Assembly (NCBI RefSeq): GCF_000715075.1
Contig: NC_134096.1
Coordinates: 63,249,854-63,313,853, forward strand
Direction of reading: 5' to 3'
Length of the DNA: 64,000 bases
Source of the DNA: Nicotiana tabacum
Taxonomy: Eukaryota > Streptophyta > Magnoliopsida > Solanales > Solanaceae
The notes beneath the pieces were generated by a model that worked only from the letters and a program-made list of their open reading frames with translations, ran no database searches and was not told where the DNA came from. Shown here one piece after another: positions 23,787 to 34,605 of the stretch (within the stretch, counting starts at the first letter, position 1; each line of letters begins with the position of its first letter). Both the position numbers and the translations under genes were made by a program.

Positions 23787-26575
23787 TGTAACGACCCGGC
23801 CGGTCATTTTGAGTATTATAACCCTGTTTCCCTATTTACTGCTCAATATATGCTTTGTAGTTGTTTTATGACTTACCGGGTTAGTTGGTTCGGGTCCAGA
23901 AGGAATTCAGAGTGAAACAAAATATTTAGTCTCATAATTGAAAATTTAAGTTAGAAAAGTTTATCGGATGTGGACTTATGTGTAAACGACCTCTGATTCA
24001 AATTTTGATAATTCAATAGCTTTGTATGGTGATTTTGGATTTAAGAGCGTGTCAGAAAAATTATTTGGAGGTCCGTAGTGGAATTAGGCTTAAAATGGCG
24101 AAAGTCGAAATTTTGGAAAGTTTGACCGGGAGGTTGACTTCTTGATATCGGGGTCGAAATCTGATTCTGAAAATTTTAATAGGTCCATTATGTCATTTAT
24201 GACTTGTGTGCAAAATTTGAAGTCAATCGAACGTGATTTGATAGGTTTCGGCGTTGTTTGTGAAAATTTGAAATTTCAAAGTTTATTAGGTTTGAATTGG
24301 GGTATAATTCATGGTTTTAGCGTTGTTTGAGGTGATTTGAGGGTTCGACTAAGTTCGTATGATGTTTTAGGACTTGTTGGTATATTTGGTTGAAGTTCCG
24401 AGGGGCTCCGGCGTGTTTCAGATGGTATTCAGATTATTTTCCTTCATTTTTGCACTGCTGGTAACTGCTAATTTCTGGTGTTTCAAGCCTTCTTCGCGAT
24501 TGTGAAGATTGGTACGCGATCGCGTAGGCTTAATTGGGCAGTGGAGTTTTGTTCTATACGACCGCGTGGGGATATTCGCGATCGCGTAAGGTTAACTGGG
24601 GGGTTGCTGAATTTGTTTTACGCGATCGCGTGAATAGGGATGCGATCGCGTAGCTCTAGGAGCCTGTGCTTCGCGATCGCGTGAATGTGTTTGTGATCGC
24701 GTAGGTCTGTGAAGTTGTGCATCGCGATCGCGTGGCATTGTTTTCGATCACTTGGGGTTAAATCTGAGCAGTGGAAAATTGTTCTTCGCGATTGCGTGGG
24801 GATGTTCGCGATCGCGTAGAGCAAATGACTGGGTAGAGAGTTTAAGTTCTGAAAATGGGACTTCATCCCATTTTTCATTTTTGACGGATTGGAGCTCGGG
24901 AAGAAGCGATTTTTGGGAGTTTTTCAAGAAAAACAACGGGGTAAGTGTTCTTAACTCTATATTGATTAAATTACTTGAATCCATGATTGTTTTCAACATT
25001 TAATTGGTGAATTAAGTTGGAAATTGTGAAAACCCTCCTGGTTTAATTTGGAGATTTGAGGGTCAAGTTGATGTCGGATTTGAGTAAAATTTGTATGGTT
25101 GGACTCGTGGTTGAATGAGCATTCATATTTTGTAACTTTTGCCGGGTTCTGAGATGTGGGCCCCACATGTGATTTTTGAGCTATATTTTGGATTCTTAAG
25201 GAATTAATTCCAATAAATTTTATTGACTGAATCGAATTATTTATGGCTAGATTCGAGGCGTTTGGAGGCCAATTCATGAGGAAAAGACATTTCAGAATAA
25301 GAATCTTGAGGTAAGTAAGAGTTATAAATCTGGTCCTGAGGGTATGAAACCCCACATTTGTATCATGTGATTATTTTGGAAGTGGTGCACATGCTAGGTG
25401 ATGGGCATGTGGGCGTGCACTGAGGGGATTATAACTTGGTCCGTCATGTGAAACTGTAAAGTTGAATAACTTGTTGTTAGTTATATGCTCTCTATGTGTT
25501 GAAGAAATTTGAGTATAAATCATATTAGAAATCATGCTTAGTCTATGTGATAGTACTGTTGGGACCCACATAGGTCGCGTACTTGTTGAATTATTTGCTA
25601 ATTGTTGTCTTGTACTCAGTCATGATGTTACTTGCGTATCATACCTCAGTATTTCTTGATATTTGTTGATACACTATGTTATCTTTGTTTGGGTTGATCT
25701 TTGTGATTTTCGAGAGCCCGAGAGACAAGAGAGGTTGAGGATTGAGTAAGGCCGAGGGCCTGTCGGTGAGGTAAGGATACTATAGCACATGAGTTATCCA
25801 TGAAACACGTGAGTTGTCCGTACAGAATATGGCGTTTGGGCTGTAGGAGCCCCTTCGGAGTCTATACACCCATAGTGAGCGCGGGTACCCATTGAGTGTG
25901 AGTGCTGAGGACTGGGAGCCCAGTGAGTGATGGTTGTCCTGGGAGGCTATACTTGTTTTTCATTTGTTGTTTCACTTAGTTGCTATTTTTCATTATTGTG
26001 AATTTTTTTGAAATATTTTATCTCCGAAATACATGAACTTGAACTGTATAGAATTGATTTGACTTAAACTGCTGGAATTGAAAGCATGTCTATTCTTTGT
26101 TGGAATTACTGAAAGTGAACTATAACTGTGTATCTCGTCACTATCTTCAGTTCCTCATTTATTATTGTTACTTGCTGAGTTGGTTGTACTCATAATACAC
26201 CCTGCACTCCGTGTGCATATTCAGGTGTTCCCAAATATAGCGGGTGTTGATTCTTTCACACAGTTGGGTTTTCGGAGATTCTGAGATAGCTCCCGTGTTT
26301 CGCAGATCTTGTCTCTCCTTCCCTATCTCCTTGTTTACTGTAATGGGTCTCAGACAATTATAGACTGTATTTTCCAGACTTGTATTCATAATAGATGCTC
26401 ATGTACTCAGTGACACCGGGTTTTGGGGAGTGTTCGTATCAGTATTTGTGGGGTTTTGTATTGTATCTAAATATTATGTTTTCAAACTTAAGGAAAATCG
26501 GGAGTTATTGATATTATCGGCTTGCCTATAATAGAGATAAGCGCCATCACGACAGGTCAAATTTGGGTCGTGACA
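23787..26575 (+). mobile_element. Solo LTR A of a long-LTR gypsy-like family
   Basis: 2789 bp beginning TGTAACGACCC and ending GGGTCGTGACA (near-mirrored ends, TG...CA), with a perfect 5-bp target duplication ATGAG (23782-23786, 26576-26580). No coding domain is present, so it looks like a solo LTR left by LTR-LTR recombination. It is related to 48693-51569: the words TATATTTGGTT and CCGAGGGGCTC occur at equal offsets. The long LTR suggests a Tekay/Del-type chromovirus (inference). Orientation is taken by matching the other copy and is arbitrary with respect to a missing body. Confidence 0.85.
24490..24830. repeat. Array of CGCGATCGCG palindromes in solo LTR A
   Basis: About 12 copies of the palindrome CGCGATCGCG or near variants (GCGATTGCG, GTGATCGCG) at irregular 25-40-bp spacing. 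They tend to come in pairs followed by GTGGG/GTGAA and then GTAGG/GTAGC. The surrounding sequence is ordinary AT-rich LTR. The array begins shortly after the TTTCTGGTGTTTC word, the same place where the other solo LTR has a different palindrome array. Confidence 0.9.
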
Positions 26576-28842
26576 ATGAGCTTTTAAGATTTTCATTACC
26601 TGCTCGATCTGGTCGATTTGATCTTTGAGAGTCGTGGCCAACTCGGATCGGAGGTCCTTGATCTTTTATTCTTTTTGCCCACTGAGAAGGTTGAGGGCAT
26701 TCCTCTCCTTGGTAAGCCTTTGAATGTCGGCCTCGTACCGACTCAGCTCAGCTCGAGACCGAGAAAATGCTTCCTGATGAAGTGCTGAGGCCTACGCAGA
26801 AAGAAGAAAAGAAGTTAGACATGAAGAGAAAAATGAACACAAGGCTAATACCAACAAAGGAAGTTAAGGCTTACCCGATTCATAGCTTGCTGCGCTTCGT
26901 TGAAAAGGCTCGATGCCTCGCCCGAGTCCTTCCTCAAGACCTCCAAGTCGCTCAGGCCGGTAGTATCTTCGACCCCAGTAAAGTAATCATGGAAGGGGTC
27001 CTCCCTTCCGTGGTCTCCTTCGATAGAGAGGGTCTTCAAGGCCCGAGTCTCTTGAATCATCTCCTCACTAAACGAGGGGAACAACGGGGAGTCTCCAATT
27101 TCTATTTTCCCAAGTGGATCACTTGGGGCGTTCTCTCCATCTCGAGGGGCCTTGAGACCAGCCTCTACAGCCGTACCCACCTTTGGCTAATTACGGTGGG
27201 AGGCATCTTCAATCCTCGTTGACTCGGGGACTTCCCCCAAATCTCTTCCCGAGACCCACTCATCTCGAGATAGAGTCTCTGCAGCCTTCACCGATTCAGT
27301 GGTCTTTGGGGTCTCGGTGCTCATTCCCACTCGGGCCACTAGCCCGGAGTCGTCTTCTTCCTCTTCATCCTTTAGACGCCGAACAGAGTCTTCGGTCAGA
27401 AGGATGATGTTCTTCTTAGGCTTACGAGCCACCTTCTTATTAAATTCTGGATCCTTGGAGGTTGACGTCTTTTTCCTCTTTTTGTCCTTCGCGGGTTTCG
27501 GTGCCAGGATCGAAGTCTCCTCCTCACCAGACAGGGGCCTCATGACCGCATCCTTGACCAAGCCCGTACACGAGAAAATTGAATAAGTAGAAGAAGGGCA
27601 TCTTAATCGAATCATCAAATACACAAAAATTGGGCTTACCATGAGTCTCGGCCTCCCATCGGCCGTTTGATAAATCACGCCATGAGCGCTCGACGTATGT
27701 AGAGGTCGAGGCCAGGTTCCGAACCTAGCTCTCGAGGTTGGGAATTTCATGGGGCATCTAAGCGACTGCTATATCATGGAAAAAGACATCGATGAGAAAA
27801 GACAAAGGAACAAATAATACATGGAAGCTAACAGTGAGACAGTACTTACGATTCATGTTCCATTTCTCAGGAAATGGCGTTTTCTCGGCTGGGATTAGGT
27901 TGGAAGTCCTCAGTCGAACGAACCGGCCCATATATCCTCGATCCTTGTCCTCGTCTATGCTCTAGAACATAACTTTAGTCGTCCGACGTTGAAGTTTTAT
28001 TAACACGCCTCGATAGAGGCGGGGGCTATACAATCTGATAAGGTGATCGAGGGTAAAAGAGACCCCTCAATTTTGCTCACGAAGAATCGAAACAGAATAA
28101 TAATTTGCCAAAAAGGAAGGATGGATTTGGCCTAGGGTTATTCGATATTGACGGTAAAAATCAACGATGATGGGGTCGAGGGGCCCCAGTGTGAAAGAGT
28201 AAGTGTAAAAACTTAGAAACCCTTCCACATGGGTGGTGATGTCTTCTTCGGGGGTCGGGATCATCACCTCTTTGCCCTTGGTATCCCTTAGTTATCGAGC
28301 ATATATACCTCGACACTGGCTCACATCGACTAGGAATCGACGAGGCTTTATCGATCTTGAAGTCGGAGTTTAGCGCGCACCACCCAGGAATGCATTCCTC
28401 AAGACGGGGTTCCACCGATGTTTTCCCGTCGGCCGGTTGAGAAGATGAAGCAGCTTCTTTTTGTGGTACCGTTTTCGATGTTTTTGCCATTTTTGTGTAA
28501 GTTTAAAGGAGAGGAATATAATAGGACTTGGTGTTTGAGAAAGGATTAACAACAAAACCTGAAGATTTGTAAAAGGGAAGAACTTAAGAGATGTAAAAGC
28601 TTTGGAGATAAGAAGGAAGTGAAAGTAAAGTTTGAATCAATGAGGAAGGGGTCTATTTATTGGATTCACGACGACGGTTCAAAGGCACTAGTGGCCGACC
28701 ACCAACTAACACTCATTAATGACTGGGAAAACTGTACCGACAGGACGTTTTGGTCACTCCTGTCGCTTACGTCACGACGGTGACGTCATGGCAGGTCGAG
28801 GTAAATATTGAAGGCTCAATTCGTTTCTTGTCATTACACACC

Positions 28843-28861
28843 AAAAAACGAGGGGACTATC
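28843..28861 (+). promoter_or_regulatory. Tat-type element 2 polypurine tract
   Basis: AAAAAACGAGGGGACTATC directly before the 3' LTR, matching the tract of element 1. Confidence 0.75.
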
Positions 28862-29506
28862 AGTATACGGTTAAAATCGAGCCCACCCAATTTTTCTATC
28901 TGACCGGGACCAGGGAGCTGCATCGAAGGTCAGCCCCGTAGTGGATCAGACCAAGGTACGAGGACAAAGTACCAAGTTCGGGATTTGAGGTACCTGTTGA
29001 GATCGAGACCAACAACGATCGAGACCGAATAAGACATGCATCGAGCACGATCGAAAATAACATAATAACGGAAAGGCGAAATATCCGTGACTGGTCGAAG
29101 ATCATGGCGAAAATCTCGGAACGGATCCAATTAGGAACGGTTAATTAGCTAATCATGGGATATCCTTCTGTAATTAGAGTTATACCATAAGTAGAATTCC
29201 TCTACTATATAAAGGGGAGTATTAACCATTTGTAAGGACACATTGTTTACATATATCAAAGTTATATAATTCTCTTTCTCGTTTATACTATTGTTCATTA
29301 GTTTGTTATATTTTGATTGTTCTTACATCAACCAGTTCGAGGGCATCCAAACTTGAGGGCTGAGTTCCATTCTAACACTGGTTTGCTTTACTTTATAGTT
29401 TATTTCTGTTATTAATCTTCATATTTATCAATTGGTATTAAGTGAAATCATGTGTCCTTAGAACCGCATTATAAGTTTAATTGTTATCCAATTTTAAGGG
29501 TAAACA
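28862..29506 (+). repeat. Tat-type element 2, 3' LTR
   Basis: 645 bp. It starts AGTATACGG, where TGTATACGG is expected, and ends TAAACA. TATATAAA is at 29206-29213. The purine tract abuts it on the left. Confidence 0.94.
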
Positions 29507-29730
29507 AATTTTCATATCTTAATCAACTAACTCAAATTAATTTTTACTAAAATGGATTTATTCGAAAAACTCCATGACCTAAAATTTCTTGACTGGCTTG
29601 TGATATTTGAGAAAGATCGACGATTTGTGCAGTTGCTCATGCGTTAAACTCTCTATCTATAGGTCGAGACATTTGACTGGGGCAGAGCGTAAATACCCTA
29701 TTTCGGATCACGTTAGCATTATAATTTAAG

Positions 29731-29767
<37 letters not shown>

Positions 29768-30135
29768 AAACTCAAAAAGAAATTTATATGTGCCTGATTG
29801 AAGTAGCACAATCTACATATGAAGTTACAAATTTTGGCTAAAGTTGATGACTTTATAGAAAAAGTATCTTAAGTACATACAAAAAATTGATCGCACTTCA
29901 TACGCATACGTTTTAAGTGCACCTTAAGTGCAATTAAGAGTATGCATGCAAAAACTTGACAAAAACTGCATTTAAGACGTATGTGTCTAAAATGTACGTA
30001 GTTAATATTTTACATATATTTAAGACGTTTTCATCTGAAGCTGAATTTTCATTTTTTTTTTTGCCCATAAATAGAAACTTGAAACAATGGATGTGAGTGG
30101 TCGTGGTTATTGGAGGAGGCTAATGATGGTGGACA
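29507..30135. other. Intergenic DNA
   Basis: No gene supported. The first 180 bp resemble 32430-32600 (shared AAACTCCAT...AAAATTTCTTGA and CTCTCTATCTA words). A (TA)n microsatellite lies at 29732-29764. The first copy of a 56-bp tandem duplication starts at 30086. Confidence 0.6.
29732..29764. repeat. (TA)n microsatellite
   Basis: About 16 uninterrupted TA units read directly. Confidence 0.95.
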
Positions 30136-30401
30136 CAGAGGCGGATGTAGCGTATAAGCTACGGGTTCAACTGAACCCATAATTTTTGACGCGGAGTAAA
30201 AATTTGTGTGTAAAAATTCATTAAAATTACAAAATAGTAGATATGAACCCATAACTTTAAAAATATAATGGGTTCAATGTTAAAAATCTTAAAATTGAAC
30301 CCATAGGATTTAAATCATGAATCCGCCTCTGGGTGGACAGAAGTGAATGGATGTGAGTGGTCGTGGTTATTAGAGGAGGCTAATGATGGTGGACAGAAGT
30401 G
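30086..30401. repeat. 56-bp tandem duplication, one copy split by a MITE
   Basis: The unit starts AATGGATGTGAGTGGTCG and ends GGTGGACAGAAGTG. Copy 1 is 30086-30135 plus 30340-30345 once the MITE and its target duplication are removed. Copy 2 is 30346-30401. They differ at one visible position (TTGGAGG versus TTAGAGG). Only copy 1 contains the MITE. Confidence 0.85.
30136..30331. mobile_element. hAT-type MITE
   Basis: 196 bp with terminal inverted repeats CAGAGGCGGAT and ATCCGCCTCTG and a perfect 8-bp target duplication GGTGGACA (30128-30135, 30332-30339), both diagnostic of the hAT superfamily. The interior carries GGGTTCAACTGAACCC and TTGAACCCATAGG words and has no coding capacity. It would depend on a hAT transposase elsewhere. 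Confidence 0.93.
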
Positions 30402-31514
30402 ATGGGTGTGCGGTGGTGACTAGTGGTGGAGGTGATTAGATGGTAATTGGTGGTGGTTAAGTGACAACTATTTTATTTACTCGCTTTAATCCTTCATATA
30501 AGTCGGGTTTCTTATTAATTATCTCCTAGTCTCATCTCTATCCCATTTACACACATGTCTATTACTTAGGGTGTTCAAAACCGAATCGAAATCGAAACCG
30601 AAACCGAATCGAAATCGAAACTTAATGGTTTATTGGTATCGGGTTAACGGTTTAACGGTTTAACGGATGGGGAAAAAATTGAATTTTTTTTATTAACGAC
30701 TTATCGGTTTGGGGGCGGGTTATTCAATTTTCTTAACGGATAATCTATTAACCCGCTAAGAATATATATATATATATATATATAAATTTATTTTATCCAT
30801 ATTACTGCTCTGGACAATTGTACGAAGTGCAAAGTGAATTGTAGTGATTGCTTGGAAGTATCTAATTGGCCATTGAGTCTCTTCCCCACCGGAGACCAAT
30901 AATCAGTATTAAACTATTAACATTTACACTTTAGAAACCCTAGCATCTAAACCCAGCAGCCAACCTTCTCGCCTCTCCTCTCCCTCTCGCCGTCTCACCT
31001 CTCCCTCTTGGCTCACCAACTCGCCTGCCTTTTCAATACTTAAACTGGTTCTAATTGGTACAAGTTTGAATTGGAAACATAAGGTCTTGAACTAATTTTC
31101 AAAATAAGGGTGGCCAACCGGGCCTGCCTTTTCAAATTTCAATGAATAACTTCATTAGTGACGTTACCTTACTATGTCAAGAAATTCTCAAACAACAACC
31201 ACACACGCATAGCCAGCAGAGCAAGGAGGAAGAAAAGAGAAAGTCAAAATATGTATGGCCATGTTCTGAAAATACACTTATGAAATAAATTAAGAACTAT
31301 TCCATTCAACTTACAATAATCAAATGAAGCTACTCAAACATTAAGATGCATTAATAATTAAGAAAATTTTACGGGGCGCAATAGAGCTAACGTAGCCGTC
31401 TCAAGATGGATAAAACCCTCAACTTAATTTGCACTTATTTTAAACAGTGGTTAACACACTACACTAGAGAATTTGTCAACTCTTTTGAAAATAAAGGGAC
31501 ATGTCATTAACAAC
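30402..31514. other. Intergenic DNA with low-complexity repeats
   Basis: No gene supported. It contains a GTGG-rich patch (30400-30465), a degenerate ACCGAAATCG/GGTTTAACGG self-complementary tract (30580-30715) of a type common in plant introns and MITE remnants, an (AT)n run at 30762-30784, and a CT-rich patch near 30970-31020. Confidence 0.55.
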
Positions 31515-32016
31515 CAGGGGCGGCTCTAAGGCTTTGGGCAGTGAGGCCATTGCCTTAGGCCCCCAAATTTTGAAGGCCCCCAAATTTATTTTAAATTCTT
31601 ATTATTATTGTTACTATTATATATTATATAATTTATATAAATAATCAGAATAAAAACAATATTACAGTATATTTTTTGTTACCTGATCGAGGTTATTTTA
31701 TAAAATAAATTTATAAATTATGATAATTTTCTTCCTCAATTAATTAGTATATTTGACAAGAGTGGGTTGCTCTAGTGGTGAGCACCCTCCACTTCCAACC
31801 AAGAGGTTGTGAGTTCGAGTCACCTCAAGAGCAAGGTGGAGAGTTCTTTGAGGGAGGAAGTCGAGGGTCTATCGGAAACAGCTTCTCTACTCCAGGGTAA
31901 GAGTAAGGTCTGCGTACAAACTACCCTCCCCAGATCCACTAGTGAGATTATACAGGGATTAAGGGCCTCCGAATATGATTTCGCCTTATGTCCCGAGATC
32001 TGTTGAGCCGCCGCTG
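31515..32016. mobile_element. hAT-like MITE carrying a SINE insertion
   Basis: Ends CAGGGGCGGCTC and GAGCCGCCGCTG form 12-bp terminal inverted repeats with one mismatch. The flanking 8-mers TTAACAAC and TCAATCAC agree at only five positions, so the target duplication is decayed or uncertain. GCCTTAGGCCCC lies near the left end and a matching CGCCTTATGTCCC near the right. A tRNA-derived SINE occupies about 31755-31957. Confidence 0.65.
31755..31957 (+). mobile_element. tRNA-derived SINE (TS/SolS-like)
   Basis: Internal pol III promoter parts are visible: an A-box-like TTGCTCTAGTGGTGAGC at about 31768-31784 and a B-box-like AGTTCGAGTCA at about 31812. The body continues with the solanaceous SINE word AAGGTCTGCGTACA and CTACCCTCCCCAGA, ending near GATTATACAGGG. 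It is non-coding and relies on LINE RT. No clear target duplication or TTG tail was found, so the 3' end is approximate. Confidence 0.85.
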
Positions 32017-33222
32017 TCAATCACCTCCAATAATTTCATGTTAAATACTTTTCAATTTATTACTAGAACAAAGCCACATGTATAATGGGAATTTAGAGGT
32101 TTTGGTTCATTTAATATCAGCACTCTCATATATTTTTGAGCTATTTTTGTTTATTTATACACTAAATCTTTAATAAAAATAACAAAAAGTTGCAGAACGA
32201 TGCAAATTATTCGACCTCTTTTTCCATTTTGGTGATGAAGCCAATGCTATTACAATTTACATATACGTACTGTCTTTCCCTTACCTTGCATTTTCTCAAG
32301 CACTGATCATGTAACATAGCAATATTTTCCAATTTCATATCATCACAAACAAATACTGATTTCGTTTATAGAATCGCCAAATATACCTATATTTTTATGT
32401 AACGTGTATATCTAAAATTTGGGAAGTCAACTCATTCTAGTCAGATCTTAGAAGAAACAAGACGGGCTCGATCTGGAAACTCCATTGAACTAAAATTTCT
32501 TGAATGCCTTGTGAAAACATAGAAAAATGGGCAATTTATGTGGAGTGCACACGCAGCAGATTCTCTAATCTCTATCTAGATAGAGAGAGATATTGGACTT
32601 GAGAAGACCCAACTTCTTATTTTTCTAGGCTCAGTATTTGGAGTTATCATGTATAATATGATTAGTACATCGTGCATCAAATAAATTGTGTGGACACCAT
32701 AGTGGAAATCCGCAGAATGTATATCAAAGAAGCAGGGAAGAGGTAGAAGCCTGAATACGAGTTCAATTAAATTCAGTAGCTTTTGCTCAAAAACTCTGTA
32801 TTTATATATGTTAAGAAATTAATTCATTAAATATGTAGATTCAATAGGTAGACGTATTAAATTTAAAACTCAATTATTAATACTTAAAAAATTAAATTAC
32901 CGTTCTATAATCAAGAACTCATAGTTAAAATTATGGTTCCGCCTTTTACAAATAAATTTGACCGAAACCATATTGATTGGATATTCGGATAAGAGCAAAT
33001 CGTGCATTGATATAAAAGTTAGTTACTTTCTCTTTATTAAGGAGTCATGATAAGGGAGGCTGCAAACCAAAAGATGAAGTTGTAAAAAATATTGGAGCAC
33101 TTCATAATTAGAAGCATAAATCTTGATTACAATTGTAGTCATCAAGATAGCATATCTTTTCTAGTTTGTTTTCACTACTATGCAATTAGCTAAACAAGTA
33201 GAGCATAAGACTGCATGCCTTT
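32017..33222. other. Intergenic DNA downstream of the cysteine-rich peptide gene
   Basis: No gene supported. About 32340-32600 is paralogous to the two flanks of the second Tat-type element. About 32740-32945 (GAGTTCAATTAAATTCAGTAG early, ATGGTTCCGCC at the end) looks like a decayed relative of the hAT-type MITE at 30136, with no clean target duplication. Confidence 0.55.
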
Positions 33223-33611
33223 CTAGGTGCAATATTTTGTTGAACATTCATTCAAGCAGCTTCCCATTAGCTTCGAATCTAGCAAGAATTTGTTAAAAAT
33301 GTAAATCATAGATTAAGTTACATTAACGAAACAAACATAAGCAATTATTGAATAAAGAAAGATATAGGACGAATTATACCTTTTCTAAATTTATAGCAAC
33401 GTTCAGTTGAACAAGTAAGTTTGCAATTAAGTGCTTTAGGAGAAATAGAATGATGGCATTGCTTCAAGCAATCTTCCATGAAAAAAGGATTGATGATACA
33501 TAGAAGTTTACATTTTGCTTTACAAGACATTTTCATCTCACCAACAGCTTCAACATTTGCTACAAAAATTATTGTAAGGAAAACTGCCACTAGAACCTTT
33601 ACGAAATTCAT
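33223..33611 (-). CDS. Cysteine-rich secreted peptide, thionin-like, two exons
   Basis: Exon 1 is 33380-33611 and exon 2 is 33223-33278. The 101-bp intron has GTATAA at the donor and TTCTTGCTAG at the acceptor, and splicing preserves frame (phase 1) to a TAG at 33223-33225. The product would be 95 residues. A signal peptide of about 22 residues (VLVAVFLTIIFVANVEA) leads to a mature part with 11 cysteines in C-x3-C and C-x3-C-x4-C groups. The NCKLTCSTERC block of exon 1 is echoed by SCLNECSTKYC in exon 2. This agrees with small secreted thionin-like or helical-hairpin plant peptides, often defensive or reproductive; its own role is unknown. If the intron were retained the frame would end 11 codons later. 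It is one of only two host-type genes seen. Confidence 0.78.
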
Positions 33612-33685
33612 TATTTGTAATATAATGTACTTAATTCCTCTTCTCGATTGAATAGAAAATATGTTAGATGAAAGTAAAATAAAGC

Positions 33686-33694
33686 TATTTATAA
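33686..33694 (-). promoter_or_regulatory. TATA box of the cysteine-rich peptide gene
   Basis: The minus strand reads TTATAAATA, 75-83 bp upstream of the ATG at 33611. This would put transcription start near 33655-33660 and give a leader of about 45-50 nt. The assignment is from motif and spacing only. Confidence 0.65.
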
Positions 33695-34369
33695 CAAAAA
33701 TTTTCAGGTGAATTTAAGACAAGTTACAATACAATTTGGTGTTGAAAATTAGATTACAACCAAATAAATAAATATAGTACAATCTGCAATTTGTATAAAC
33801 CATTTTAATTATCATATATATTATGCAAATCTAACTTCTACAGACGCAAATTAATGTTGGACTGGTCTACAACAATTTATGAAAAACATAAGTTATTTAC
33901 AATGATTTTAATTTATCTGAGAGTTGCTGAAGTTATTTAATTTAGAATAGTTCTGAAATTTTATCGTAGGTCTTACTTGCTGATTTCTATTTATAAGCTA
34001 AATAAACCGTATAAACAGACTTGAAAGCTTTGAAAAAATTAATATAAACGGTGTTCTGAGCCACATAGGAACTAGATTTAAATACAATCAGAAGTAATTA
34101 CTCATGTTTAATAACTTAAATTGGCCAACATAAAATTAAATTGATTGTAACGGAAGAAGTTTAATTAAATATACTCTCTAATTCTCAAGCAGGAGAGAGT
34201 TAAGAATTGCTAGCAGTTACATACTTTCATTTAATCACATTCTAAAGGAGACTCTTTATATTTCTTTCCTATATCTATATTTTTAACACAAATTATTCCT
34301 CAAACCTACTCCTATTTTGATGCTCCAGTCTCTTACAATTATATATATATATTTAAAATAAAACAAATA
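33695..34369. other. Upstream region of the cysteine-rich peptide gene
   Basis: AT-rich, no gene seen. It presumably holds the promoter of the minus-strand peptide gene; no specific element was identified. Confidence 0.5.
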
Positions 34370-34587
34370 CTCCATCCATTTCAATTTATGTGAACCCATT
34401 TGACTGGGCACGGAGTTTAAGAAAAGAGAGAAGACTTTTGAACTTGTGGTGTAAAATGATGCACATATATTTTGTGTGGCTATAAATCATTGTATAAAGG
34501 TAAGTTGTTTCCAAATAAGGAAAGGGGTCATTCTTTTTTGCACGGACTAAAAATGAAATAGATTCACATAAATTAAAATGGAGGGAG
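34370..34587. mobile_element. Stowaway-type MITE
   Basis: 218 bp with ends CTCCATCCATTTCAATTTAT and ATAAATTAAAATGGAGGGAG, flanked by TA on both sides (34368-34369, 34588-34589), the Tc1/mariner target. The CTCC(A/C)TCC end and the GTGAACC subterminal word are typical of the abundant solanaceous Stowaway families. It is non-coding. Confidence 0.92.
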
Positions 34588-34605
34588 TAGTTATTTTAGA
34601 TTATA

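Larger units (their letters stand above)
23171..28490 (-). pseudogene. Antisense spliced gene of Tat-type element 2, split by a solo LTR
   Basis: Minus-strand homologue of the antisense gene at 8156-10704. The start ATG is at 28488-28490 (MAKTSKTVPQKEAASSS). Intron 1 is at 27769-27849, 81 bp as in element 1, with GTAAGT and AG ends. The GFLSFYTYSFTLGPLDP region, basic linker (KDKKRKKTSTSKD), coiled coil (KKIEELEARLASEL) and acidic tail are recognisable, as are the intron boundaries downstream. It is interrupted by a 2.8-kb solo LTR with duplicated ATGAG and by point stops, for example near 27960. Exon 1 also shows a shift near 28280. The acidic C-terminus runs into the deletion junction with gag. 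Confidence 0.82.
21271..29506 (+). mobile_element. Tat-type element 2, deletion derivative, plus strand
   Basis: Same family as the element at 7142-18451 but in the opposite orientation. The LTRs are 644 and 645 bp, with a near-perfect target duplication (AATTC at 21266-21270, AATTT at 29507-29511). Internally it keeps the primer site, most of gag and the antisense gene. Protease, RT, RNase H, integrase and the spacer are gone, with a junction near 23170-23180. It is therefore non-autonomous. A solo LTR of another family (23787-26575) interrupts the antisense gene. Confidence 0.93.

Noticed and set aside
24618..24878. Minus-strand frame with AIAKHRLLELRDRI-type repeats
   Set aside because: It is a by-product of the CGCGATCGCG array in solo LTR A.
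33345..33611. Single-exon 88-residue version of the cysteine-rich peptide
   Set aside because: A GT donor at 33378-33379 and an acceptor at 33279-33280 join in frame to an exon that adds the family-like C-x3-C-x4-C block, so the two-exon model is preferred.
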